64,000 nt of DNA from Dysidea avara (Eukaryota; Porifera; Demospongiae; Dictyoceratida; Dysideidae), in the NCBI RefSeq assembly GCF_963678975.1, contig NC_089281.1:10379277-10443276 (forward strand). The letters are read 5' to 3'. The number at the start of each line of letters is the position of its first letter. Within the stretch, counting starts at the first letter, position 1. The notes under the pieces were generated by a model, which made no database searches, was not told the DNA's origin, and saw only the letters and a program-made list of their open reading frames with translations. A program made the translations under genes and the position numbers. Positions 1 through 9,967 of this stretch are shown one piece after another.

Positions 1-658
1 CTGCTTTTCTATACAACTTGGCAGTCCTCTAACATTCAACTGATAACATCCATGCAGGCTCTGACTGTCACTGTGCATTTATGCAGCAGGTACAACTCAT
101 GTTGATCAATTGATGCATCAAAACTATACCAAATCATCATGAGTCATGGCTGCATTTTAGAAAATGCCAACAAATGCTGAGGCTAGTCCAGGAAAACCTA
201 CATAATTCATGCTTATATTGTGTTCAATTCTCTGCACAGTATTTTACATATTAGCAGCATAACACAGCATACTGAAGTGCCTTCATATTATCTCAGTGGT
301 CGTTCCAAGCTGCAAAAGAATGTCAGTAACTCAATAAGATGTTGTTAGCAATTACAATGAAAGATGCGAAGCTTGCAGTGATGCGTCATGCTGTACAGTG
401 CGATCCATTGCAAATTGCTCTTTCACCTACAAGGAAAGAAAGTAATGAAACAATACTGATGTACAATTAAGGTAAGATTACTTACAGATCAGCAATAATA
501 AAAGTTCTGAAAGTGTAACTATACATAGATGCAGTATACAGAACCACTTTAAGCCAAATATGTGGCTAATGAGTGCACTCACTGAGTAGCTAGCTGTTTG
601 GTGGAAGGCCTGGTGAGTAATGCTAGTCACAGTTAAGCACCAGGTCTACAATTCATTG
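1..658. other. Non-coding stretch, nothing recognised
   Basis: AT-rich sequence without a long reading frame, RNA gene or clear repeat on either strand. It ends where the TTA-flanked inverted-repeat element begins. Confidence 0.5.
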
Positions 659-738
659 TTAGGCCCCTATTCGGTGATTATTAGTTTCTCATCCAGCCTT
701 TCTAATTATTATGATGCGGGCGGGAGGGTATTACCATT

Positions 739-2054
739 ATGCCATTATTTTATAATATTAACACACTGATGTACAGACCTTGTCCAGATTGTCTTTCTTT
801 CTTACTACAAACATTTCCTTCACCAGCTGATTCTACTTTTCGTGATCGCCAACTGTTTTTCGACAGTCAACTGAAAGCCTGCTTTGATGAAGTCGATAGA
901 GCACGATTGCAACTGGCACTGCAGCAATTTGCTAAGGAAAACAACAGTTCTCCTGGTGATATAAAGGAACAAGTAGATCTGATCTTTTTAGATTTTTGCA
1001 AAGCCTTTGATAAAGTGCCACATAGACGGCTATTAAACAAACTAAAGCACTATGGAATTACTGGTAACCTTGTTAAATGGATAGAGCAATGGCTGACTAA
1101 AAGAAACCAACAAGTAACTCAAGAAAATCATGTGTCAAGTAAACTACCCGTAAAGTCTGGAGTTCCACAAGGAACCGTATTGGGACCTCTCATGCTTTTG
1201 TTGTACATTAATGACATTGATGAAAATATTTCTTCAACTGTTCGGCTATTTGCTGATGATTGCGTTATGTATAGGATAATTGATTCCTTAGAACATTCAC
1301 TGTGCCTTCAAAGAGACCTCAGTATCATTCTTAACTGGACTAAAAAGTGGCAGATGCAATTGAACATTGACAAATGTGTAGTATTAAGGTGTACAAGATC
1401 AACACCTCCCATTAATTATGACTATAATTTAAATGACGAAACTCTTCCATTAACAGAACAACATCAATACCTGGGACTTATTTTTCATGAAAGCATGCAA
1501 TGGTCGCATCATATTCAAGCTATGTGCATTAAAGCAAACAGATCCTTAAATTTTCTTTGGCGCAACTTAAGTAAATGTAGTAGTAATGTCAAGCAAAATG
1601 CCTACATTACCATCATAAGACCATTGTTAGAGTATGCAGCTTGTGTCTGGGACCCTTATCATGAATACTTAATATATGACATAGAAAAAATCCAACGACG
1701 TGCTGCAAGATGGGTCCTTTCTGATTTTAGTTGGTACAGTAGTGCGTCAGATATGTTGAACTTCCTTGAATGGCCAACCCTACAAGAGAGAAGACACATT
1801 AATAGGTTAAGCCAATTTCACAAAATCGTTCATCAGCTTACTCCTTCCATACAGCTACCATCTTATTTCTTACCAACTCAGTATCCAACTAGACAGCTCC
1901 ATCAACATCAATTTATAATCCCAGTCAGTTCCACTGTATCATATCAGAAAAGCTTCTTTCGAATACTTTAAGAGAATGGAACACTTTACCTAACAACTTT
2001 ATTGAAGAGCAATCCACAGAAATTTTTACCAACCACCTTGTCATCACACAATAA
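739..2054 (+). pseudogene. LINE (non-LTR) reverse transcriptase, 5'-truncated and frameshifted
   Basis: From about residue 79 the frame reads as the palm of a non-LTR reverse transcriptase: motif A FLDFCKAFDKV (84-94), motif B SGVPQG (140-145), then LLYINDI and motif C FADD (171-174). A C-terminal region follows with YLGLIFHE, RPLLEYAACVWDPY and IQRRAARWV. The endonuclease, ORF1 and N-terminal RT are missing. The first 78 or so residues match nothing I know and probably read through flanking sequence. The frame stops at 1971, but a different frame continues as LREWNTLPNNF to a stop at 2052-2054, the usual LINE C-terminus, so a single-base indel near 1955 broke the gene. A simple-repeat tail follows. 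The element is dead. Confidence 0.85.
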
Positions 2055-2150
2055 ATAATTAATTTTTATGTATGCATGTATATGTTAAATGGGTTTTTTT
2101 TGTCTGTAATTACCTGGGTCAATTATCAGCTGTGCTGTCTCGACCCAGTA

Positions 2151-2180
2151 TATAATCATAATCATAATCATAATCATATA
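2151..2180 (+). repeat. (ATAATC)n 3' tail of LINE
   Basis: About four to five tandem ATAATC hexamers lie some 100 bp after the repaired stop of the LINE fragment. Non-LTR elements of the CR1/L2/Jockey groups often end in such microsatellites, so this probably marks the true 3' end of the insertion. Confidence 0.7.
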
Positions 2181-2624
2181 AAGCGCATTGTAGCGTTCAT
2201 CAACAAAAATTATAACAGTTTGGTATCACGTGTTCTTCTGAGCATGCGCAGAGTAAATAATGGCTTACCGTGTGGTAGCTTAAGAAGGATGCGAGAAACT
2301 AATAATCACCAAATAGGGGCCTTACATGACCTGTGGATGCTATATACGTAGCTCGCGTTCATCATCCATCACTGAGAGTCTTGGTGTTCCTCTGCACAAT
2401 TTCTTCCTGATTTACTGACGAACTGAATTTTCGTTACACTATACGCCGTTACACGTTCAACGCTGAGTTAAACTGTTGATTGGAGTTAATTACCTTGGTT
2501 TCCAATCCTGGGGTAGGGAATATATAATCGATATATATAATCTATGATCCGATCAACTCTTACCTGCTAGTCATGCACTTGTCAATTTCATGCCCCACCC
2601 CCCACCCCCGGGCGTCCCCACACC

Positions 2625-3119
2625 TAGTCTCGCGTGCCAGACGGTTTGTGTGGGGGCGGCAAATAAACCGTCTGGTCACTGTTGCACCATAGATACTAAA
2701 TACATAATGGATTGGAAACGCAATACATTTTACGGTTACGGGCTCGATACGGTCACGTGATTTATGGCAATGATACCAAGTGTGCAAACTGCAGTTGTTC
2801 TTAACACTGAGACTACTATTACAGGTTTTATAAAGCGTTAAATCATTGCTAAATGATTCAGCTATTTATTGGTTTGTGACTGAAGGTTAGTCGTTTCGTA
2901 CAACCGAAGGTGTGAAGGAAGGAACGCGAAATTTGTGTTCAAAAACTACTAACAGAGTAGTTAATTTGTGGAATTCTCTTCCAGCAGATGTTATTTCTGC
3001 ACCAACTGTGGCATTGTTTAAGAAGAATCTTGATGATTTATGGAGAACAACAAGATATGGGCACTCTCAAAGGCCTGCGGCCTAGCTTGACAGTCTTGTA
3101 CTGCCAAGCAATTTTTGTC

Positions 3120-3153
<34 letters not shown>

Positions 3154-4073
3154 GTGGGGGTTTTAGTGCATAGGGCGTATTACGTACGAAGTTTTAGAAG
3201 TGCTGAACAGTTTCGCCACATCGTAATGAATACAAAATAATTATTTTTAGCACTGTACAGCAGTTACTTTCCGAAAGCGAAGCGAAAGAATGGCTACATG
3301 ACGGTAGTGGCTGTGGGGGTTTTCCTGGCTTTGTGAAAACAAGTCTAGCGATACATGCTATACTAAAGAAAAGTTCATACCTTCGAGAGTGCTAAAAAAA
3401 GGATGAACGAATTAAAAAAGACACCTGTTTTCGAGAAAACTCTGGGCGAATTCGACAAAAATGTATTGTGCCTATTGAAAATGCTGCTGTGCCCCGTAAA
3501 TGTCATCACGTGACCGTATCGAGCCCGTAACCGTAAAATGTATTGCGTTTCCAATCCATTATGTATTTAGTATCTATGGTTGCACACATTCCGGGACCAC
3601 TGCCGGAATGTTGGCAGAGCCAATCAGATCGCTTCGCGCACTCTGTGACGAAACAACCACTAATAATTCAAATTCTTATAGTGTAATAAAGAACTGAATC
3701 TCGGCTACAGATCACCTTTTCGAAAGTTTAACAACGCCATGGGCTTAGGATCTTTGTTTCCCTAGTACAGGGCTCTTAAAAGCGTTCGTATAAGAACGAT
3801 CGTGGTTCGCTACGGATTTGTGAAACGACAGAATTGTCTCAGTCGAGCGAAGACGTTCAGTAATGTTTCGAATACATCACCAGGACATTACCAGTACAAT
3901 TATTGTCTTAGTCTGCTCAAAGAGGTGATTGGAACGATTATTGCATCATCCTTGGCGCAAAACAATGCCGTGATGTAATCTAATTGCATTCCAGTGAGTT
4001 CACGGAAAGTGTGCAACAGTGACCAGACGGTTTATTTGCCGCCCCCACACAAACCGTCTGGCACGCGAGACTA
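2625..4073. mobile_element. TIR element with hairpin termini
   Basis: TAGTCTCGCGTGCCAGACGG at the left end recurs inverted at the right end; the inverted match is about 60 bp. Each end contains its own hairpin, CCAGACGGTTT...AAACCGTCTGG (2637-2675 and 4023-4061), with a G-rich loop. A second inverted piece pairs about 2690-2763 with 3504-3580, so the element has rearranged or contains a nested copy. C-rich runs (CCCCACACC) flank both ends. No transposase frame is visible, and the interior carries a LINE 3' fragment. Probably a non-autonomous DNA transposon of unknown superfamily. Confidence 0.5.
2925..3151 (+). pseudogene. LINE 3'-end fragment with (TAA)n tail
   Basis: A short frame reads NRVVNLWNSLPADVISAP, then TVALFKKNLDDLW and a stop. 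This is the typical C-terminal end of a CR1/Jockey-type ORF2 (the W-N-S-L-P motif followed by F-K-x-x-L). About ten TAA units follow at 3121-3151. Everything upstream of the last 50 or so codons is absent, so this is a severely 5'-truncated insertion inside the 2625-4073 element. Confidence 0.75.
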
Positions 4074-4250
4074 CCCCACACCCCAGGTGGGGATTTGACA
4101 TTGCTTCTTGTCCCCACCCCTGGGGCAATTTTTTTATTTTATTTATTTAGTTTCAGTTACAGCATGCGTGCAAGTAAAATCAAAATTGCATGCTGAAGGT
4201 ATGCCAGCAACAGGTGCTGACATCCAAGGTGAAAAAAAAAAAAAAATTTA
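4074..4250. other. C-rich flank, no gene
   Basis: C/G-rich direct and inverted words (CCCCACCCCTGGGG, GGGGATTTGACA), a T-rich run and a poly-A stretch at about 4232-4246. The poly-A side abuts a LINE fragment. Confidence 0.4.
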
Positions 4251-4292
4251 ATAAATAAACAATTTTAGTTACCGTTAATTACAGAATTATAG

Positions 4293-4646
4293 TTACAGTT
4301 CATTGAAGTTTACAGATATAGGCACACTGGAGCAGCGATGACATGGACAAAGAAGGTGAAAAGTGCAGGCTCGATCAGAATTGAAAGTATTGTAAAAATG
4401 AGTCCATAAGTGTTGGATTAATTGGCGTTTGATAATGTTAGTTGGTAATGAAATGTTAATAACTGGGAGGTAGCTGTAAAGTCGTGTGATTCTATTGAAG
4501 TAAAAGTGACGCTGTACCGCTGATGTTGTTCTAGGATGGGTTAGCTTGTGATGTGTCCCTGATCTGGTAGAGTTACTGGTAAAGGTAATATGGTCTCTAA
4601 TTTCAAAGTTGTCTGATGGCGATTTCAATGATTTTATTAAGAACAT
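4293..4646 (-). pseudogene. LINE ORF2 C-terminal fragment (CR1-like)
   Basis: A 117-codon frame contains FLIKSLKSPSDNFEIRDHI, STRSGTHHKL, HFYFNRI and a terminal LLCPCHRCSS. This parallels the last third of the large LINE at 28.5-32.4 kb (FAIKSIK, NTRSGTSNKL, LCPCSRCH), so both belong to one family ending in a CxCxxC motif. No RT palm is present. It is a 5'-truncated, dead copy. Confidence 0.8.
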
Positions 4647-4806
4647 AAGGTCAATTGACAGTTGTCCAATTCACTCACCGATTTTCTGTAGTTGCATTTC
4701 TAAACAATAAAATCGCACTTGCTATAATTTTACTAGCTACTGGGCAGGTTTATTACTAGTCGCATGCACGAAATAATTTAGTATGCGCTTAGTCATCCTT
4801 GAGGTG

Positions 4807-4855
4807 TTGTCAAATCCCCTACTATGGGGGTGGGGACATAGTGGGGATTTGACAG
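4807..4855. repeat. Short inverted repeat with GTCAAATCCCC arms
   Basis: GTCAAATCCCC and GGGGATTTGAC flank a G-rich centre. The same word occurs at 4088-4100, in the flank of the hairpin-ended element, so both may belong to one MITE family. Confidence 0.45.
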
Positions 4856-5579
4856 CCTATTCTGTAATTTACTTCTGATAATTTATGGTGACCATGAGCT
4901 TCTTACTGACTTTTTTCTTACCATAGGTAGGGTCCGCAACGCGAAAAATCGATATCCTCCGGCTTCCTAACTATTGTCATGTGTTAGGCTAAGTGTAACT
5001 TGAATAACACCAGCGTGGCAGCCAAGTTTGTCACTTTCTTCTGGTAGAAAATGATGATGTCTTAAAATCACGTGATTTTTCGGTGCAGCAGTTCGTAGGG
5101 TTCCTCGTAAGCCACGATATTCACTCTCAACATTGTTCAAGTAGTCTATCATCAACTCAAAGTATTGATGGTTTGATTTTATTGGTCAGTTTCTGGTGGC
5201 AGCACGATCTGTGCAGCTTTTTGGCGACAGACAAAATGTTTCTTGCTCTGGAGCACAGGACAAGCAGAGCAGCAACTGCGCCGTGGGTCAGCAATGACCA
5301 GTACTAGGTAAAGTACCTGCATGTGGAGTATGGTTATAATTGAAGCTTGTTAGCCATCTGGCTGAGCCGTCTATATGCTGAAATTCGGCCAAAATGACAC
5401 GATTTTTACTAACAAATACCAGAATGGTTGATACATCAGTGAGACAGTCTCCAACAGCAAGGATGTGAAGCTTATAAAACCTAACAATACGGCCATCTCG
5501 CCCAGTAAACGCATAAAGCAATCCAATGCTTGAAATAGACACTCACGTGATCGAAATTCAAATCGCGGAAATACCAATG

Positions 5580-6368
5580 AAATTGTAATTGTAATTTTTA
5601 AGCAGGGAGTCCACTCAGTAAAACTGATTTTCAGTGGAGCCCTGAACAAACATACAATAGACACATACAATAACTAATAATATACAAAAAACAAACAAAC
5701 ATACATACACAACTAAGGATACATAGACAAAATTACACAGGAATTAATTAAGATAATAATTACGAAATGACTACAAAGTGGCAGCCCCAGTAACAGTGGA
5801 CTTAAGGTTGTTCCATAAAACAGTTCCTTGGTAGAAAAAAGTTCGCTTGCCATAGTTGATAAACACTCTAGGAACAAATAAACGATTAACATTACGACTA
5901 AGATGACCAGTAGCTAACATCCTTCGAAAACTGAAATATATCATGTAAATAAGGAGGAGAAATTTGATGTAAAGATTTAAAAATCTGAATAGCTGTATGA
6001 AAACAGCGACGTTCAGTCAATGTAAATTGAAACTTGGAACTGAAAGATGACGGCAGCTTATGCATAAATTTGAAATGAATCCTTTCAATCATACAAGTCT
6101 GTTTTGCCGTAGATGGAGTCCAGATAACATCACAGTAATCAAAAAGTGGCATCACAAATGCTGAATATAATACACACAACACTGCAGGTGGCAGAGACCC
6201 AAACCGAATAATTGAAGCAAGCCTTGATCTAACTCTAGACAACATATTACAAATATGCAAGTTCCAAGACAACGCAGAGTCAATTAATACTCCAAGATAC
6301 CGAACAGAATGCACCTGAGACAACACACTACCACCAATTGAGACAGAAAGGGTCTGACCTGCCACCCT
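5580..6368 (-). pseudogene. LINE ORF2 C-terminal fragment inserted in foldback element
   Basis: The main open frame (6365-5898) contains VRYLGVLIDSALSW, LRSRLAS-like helices, FVMPLFDYCDVIW and IERIHFKFMHKLP. These are thumb and C-terminal motifs of a non-LTR ORF2. After a frameshift near 5900 another frame supplies the end, including RVFINYGKRTFFYQG and LWNNL. The 3' end is at about 5580, with ATTACA repeats on the - strand. Comparison with the uninterrupted foldback copy places the insertion precisely, with about 4 bp (AAAT) repeated at the junctions. It belongs to a different LINE family from the copy at 7082-8005. Confidence 0.85.
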
Positions 6369-7081
6369 AAATCACTTTCATTTCTGAATAGGAACCATGT
6401 AGTGTACTCCTTTTGTAAATGTTTGTGTTAATTGTTCACTCAGGCGTGGTCTGGGCCAGTGCAGATGTGTTTTATGCTGTGATGGCATAATAGGGAGAGT
6501 CTCAGACTGCTGGGCTAATCGAGATGCTGAACCTAATGTACACAAACTGATTGCCACTTGATTCCAAGTGATTTTAAGGTCATTGGAATAGATTATGGTT
6601 GTATTTTCCGCGATTTGAATTTTGATCACGTGAGCGCTTATTTCATGCAATGGATTGCTCTATGCGTTTACTGGACGAGATAACCGTATTGTTAGGTGTT
6701 TATGAGCTTCACATCTGAGACTGTCTCACTGATGTATCAACCATTCTGGTATTTGTTTGGAAAAATCGCGTCGTTTTGGCCGAATTTCAGCATATAGATG
6801 GCTAACAAGCTTCAATTATAACCATACTCCGCATGCAGGTACTTTACCTAGTACTGCATGGTCATTGCTGACCCACGGCGCAGTTGCTGCTCTGCTTGTC
6901 CTGTGCTCCAGAGCAAGAAACATTTTGTCTGTCGCCAAAAAGCTGCACATATCGTGCTGCCACCAGAAACTGACCAATAAAATTAAACCACCAATACTTT
7001 GAGTTGATGGTAGACTACTTGAACAATGTTGAAAGTGAATATTGTGGCATACGAAGAACCCTACGAACTGCTGCACCGAAA

Positions 7082-8005
7082 TAATATCTAGTAACTTCTT
7101 ACAACATTGACAATTCCTCAATAATATCTAGTAACACCCATCGTGACCTTGGTATCATTCTATCTACTGACCTGTCCTGGAGAAACCACTATCACCACAT
7201 TTCATCCAAAGCTTATCGAACCCTAGGATTGCTTAGACGTACATTCAGCCATTCTATTAATACTACAACTAAAAGAACTCTGTACATAGCACTATAGTAA
7301 GGTCTCAGCTCCTGTATTGTTCCCCATTGTGGCATCCCTACCTTATCCAAGATATCTCTGCTCTTGAAAGAATACAGCGCCGAGCTACAAAATACATCCT
7401 CAACGATTATGTTTCTGATTATAAAACTCGCCTTATCAAGCTCAACCTACTACCATTAATGTATATTTACGACCAGTGTGACATTCTGTTTTTCATAAAA
7501 TCAATTCAAAATCCATCTGATCATTTCAACATCCAGACCTTCATCAATTTCTGTCATCATTCTACTAGGTCTTCTTCCAGTAACAAACTTGAACATGTTT
7601 TTACATCATCTAATCAACAAAGAAACTTCTACTTCAACAGACTTCCTTGAACCTTCAACAGCTTACCAGTAATTGACCTAACTCAACCCTTTGTTACCAT
7701 TAAATTTCAACTAACTAAAATCCTATGGCAGCATTTTATGAGAAACTTCGATTCAGACAACCAGCATAGTTTCCATTTTACATGTCCTTGTAGCATCTGC
7801 TCCAAACATCCCAAGCCACCTAACTTTGATACATTTAGCAGCTAATTGTAATTATATAAGTAATGATAAGTACTTAATTTAAGTTATGGGATCTGGTACT
7901 TACCAGATTACCTTTAGTGCAATTGTATACAAACTCACTTCTATTGTTGTACAACCATGTACACCTGTAACATTGCACTATAAAGCTAATAATTGAATTG
8001 AATTG
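7082..8005 (+). pseudogene. CR1-like LINE 3' fragment inserted in foldback element
   Basis: Reads HRDLGIILSTDLSW, then, after an in-frame stop near 7290, RSQLLYC, LERIQRRATKYILNDY, KTRLIKLNLLPLMY, a second stop after FYFNRLP (about 7648), and a C-terminal FHFTCPCSIC. The motifs match the large LINE at 28.5-32.4 kb closely. The fragment ends with ATTGA repeats at about 7991-8005 and is followed directly by foldback-arm sequence. The palm and everything upstream are missing. Confidence 0.85.
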
Positions 8006-8176
8006 AAAAATCACGTGATTTTAAGACATTTGTTTCGTTTTCTATGCCGGTTTAATTGACATAATTATGTATAAATGGTAAAAGACTGCATGCACAAAAC
8101 ATAGTAGCATAAATTTGTTGAAAACTTTCTAATTTCCTCAGTGAAAATTTCATTTATATTTGATGCCATGGAAACA

Positions 8177-8904
8177 GGGTGTATCCATTCACTGGACTGG
8201 ACTACTGGACTACTGAGTGGACACACATAAAGTTTGCCCAGATACCTTTTCCAACCACTAAAAGTGATTTGCCATATGATCATTACTTTGTATATCACAC
8301 ACTCAGGGTCCTCAGTGTCTTGTCTTGCATTCTAGAGGTACATACAGCTAATTATAACTGTAGTCTAGTTTTAGTGGTCTATTTAATGGTATGATAAATT
8401 TGTAATCAATGTAGCTAGGTTGAATTCTTCTTAAAAAGTTGTACACTACATGTAGTTTTTCCTACCTGCCTGTTAGATGGTGTGTGCATTGGGAAGCATT
8501 TCTCTGGTTAACTAAACACTGTGCACTCGTTGCTATTTACAAGCATTATAAACCAAGGAGCTGGCCAATCTATATGCTGACAGGTTAGGCAATGCTACAT
8601 TATTTCAATATAATTGCAGGTGTAAAACTGAATTTTATGCCAATGTGTGCTATTTTACAAAACACTGACAGATGCATTTAGCAGTGTTAACAGTGCACAG
8701 TACTTGTATTGTTGCTAGCGGCAGGCAAATTATTTTTGATAATGAGCCACGCTGAGGTTTTAGTGAATAATGTGCAGGTTTATATGCTTTGAGTGCAAGT
8801 TTTATGTCCTGTGATGAATGGTGTGATTTCTAAAATACTTCTGTGGTAAAGTCTAGCTAGAAAACAAAAAAAAAGTTTGAGTCCAGTCTAGTGAATGGAT
8901 ACAC
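8177..8904. mobile_element. TIR element with 11-bp flanking direct repeats
   Basis: Inverted ends: GTGTATCCATTCACTGGACT on the left, its complement with one mismatch on the right. Immediately outside, CCATGGAAACA is present on both sides (8166-8176 and 8905-8915). Target duplications of 9-11 bp with TIRs are typical of Mutator-like elements, which is my tentative class. The 728-bp interior has no long reading frame, so this would be a non-autonomous MITE-like copy. Confidence 0.6.
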
Positions 8905-8915
8905 CCATGGAAACA

Positions 8916-9730
8916 TGTGTTTTTGTGCAATTCTGACAGCCCATAGTGAAAAGAAATAATAATCAGCATTTAGCGCATTCTAGTACATCCTGTGCGGATC
9001 ATGCAGAAATTCAACAATTATAAGTGGCCACATAGCAGGCGCTCTTCATCAATTAAAAATGCATGCAATCAATGTCATAGCCCTATATAATTATTGTAGT
9101 TGGCTAAACTTTCTTGTGTGCAAGCACAAGCAAACCCTGAACTTTTATTATGAAACTCATCTTCAATGCCAACTCCAAAATATAACTCATTGTCACAACT
9201 GCTGCTTGTTGCCATAACAGAACATGTATACTTGAATTGCAGCATACAACAAGGGGTCATGCAAAAAATCTTTTATGACCATGCCATTTGTTTTAATATG
9301 ATCTCCGCTAGAGGTAGCTATGTACTGTATAATGTAAAGCCATGTATAAAAGTTTTCAGTACTATAAATATACTTAATTAGCTATATATACACATTATAT
9401 ATGTGAGTAGATACTATGGTTACTTTAAACACATGCAATGAATATGGTTTCACTAATGTGTGATATATTTTTTGTTGTTGCTGTATTCATCAGACCATAT
9501 ATGATTACAGAGATTCACAGGATGGGTGGTACATTAACAATGTGCAAACTGTATGGGCAATACAGAGACACTTGTCTCGTTTGTTGTTGCCATATGCTTT
9601 CATTCAAAAGTTTCAATGTTTTACACTTTATGTTTCCACTACATTCACATAATTTGAGAATAGGAAATGGTCTATATATATACCTTAGGTTGGTCTAGAA
9701 GACAAATTGTATTAGTCTACCAATGCCATG
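8916..9730. other. Intergenic, nothing recognised
   Basis: AT-rich sequence upstream of the first reductase gene, with no convincing gene, RNA or repeat. Small frames here show no family motifs. Confidence 0.4.
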
Positions 9731-9734
9731 GGAG

Positions 9735-9830
9735 TGATAATCAGATAATATCAATTGGCAGCATATACAAACCACATCCTGTTAAAACATAACGCATCAC
9801 ACCTGGTTTATTAGCTACCCACCATGTAAT
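9735..9830 (-). repeat. Copy of the ACAAGGATGTGGTTT dispersed repeat
   Basis: ATACAAACCACATCCT followed by a degraded ACCATGTAATGTTTAC matches the reverse complement of a roughly 70-bp repeat with several copies at 53-63 kb. A similar copy lies upstream of the second reductase gene (46225-46318), so it may have been part of the duplicated segment. Confidence 0.5.
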
Positions 9831-9889
9831 GTTTACCTATACCCTCTGCTATACACTAATACTTCCGTATATTCTAGCTTGGTTGGATG

Positions 9890-9913
9890 CACGTGAGCAG
9901 CCTTCTATAAAAG
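9890..9913 (+). promoter_or_regulatory. E-box plus TATA box of reductase copy 1
   Basis: CACGTG at 9890-9895 is followed 10 bp later by TATAAAAG at 9906-9913, 54 bp before the ATG. Copy 2 has the same pair with 12 bp spacing, which supports a real core promoter. CACGTG is the canonical bHLH site; which factor binds is unknown. Confidence 0.6.
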
Positions 9914-9967
9914 TGTGATCAGGGCTGATCTAGGGTACCCTGTAATTTGTACTAGGTCACAAGGGCT

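Larger units (their letters stand above)
662..2321. mobile_element. PIF/Harbinger-like TIR element hosting a LINE fragment
   Basis: The ends are inverted repeats of about 35 bp. The left end starts GGCCCCTATTCGGTGATTA and the right end is its complement with two mismatches and a small gap. Both ends abut TTA (659-661 and 2322-2324), a 3-bp target duplication typical of PIF/Harbinger elements, whose termini often begin with GG. No transposase is visible, so this is a non-autonomous element. It carries a LINE reverse-transcriptase fragment that probably inserted later. A shorter relative with similar ends and the same TTA duplication lies at 46872-47142. The superfamily assignment is inferred from target duplication and end sequence only. 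Confidence 0.55.
4928..8046. mobile_element. Foldback element, copy A (interrupted)
   Basis: Starts TAGGGTCCGCAACGCGAAAA, the terminus of the complete foldback copy at 36011-37564. The left arm (4928-5577), central loop (about 6370-6610) and most of the right arm (from 6610) are recognisable. Two LINE fragments split it, at about 5580-6368 and 7082-8005. After the second insertion the arm resumes for about 40 bp (AAAAATCACGTGATTTTAAG) and then stops matching copy B at about 8046, so the right terminus is lost. Frames along the arms are not convincing genes: they occur on both strands because the arms mirror each other. Class II affinity is inferred from the terminal inverted repeats. Confidence 0.75.

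Noticed and set aside
4967..5670. Several 60-100 codon frames in the foldback arms (also at 6816-7121, 36054-36687, 36874-37456)
   Set aside because: They recur on both strands only because the arms are inverted copies; no domain is visible and the frames are not kept open in all four arms.
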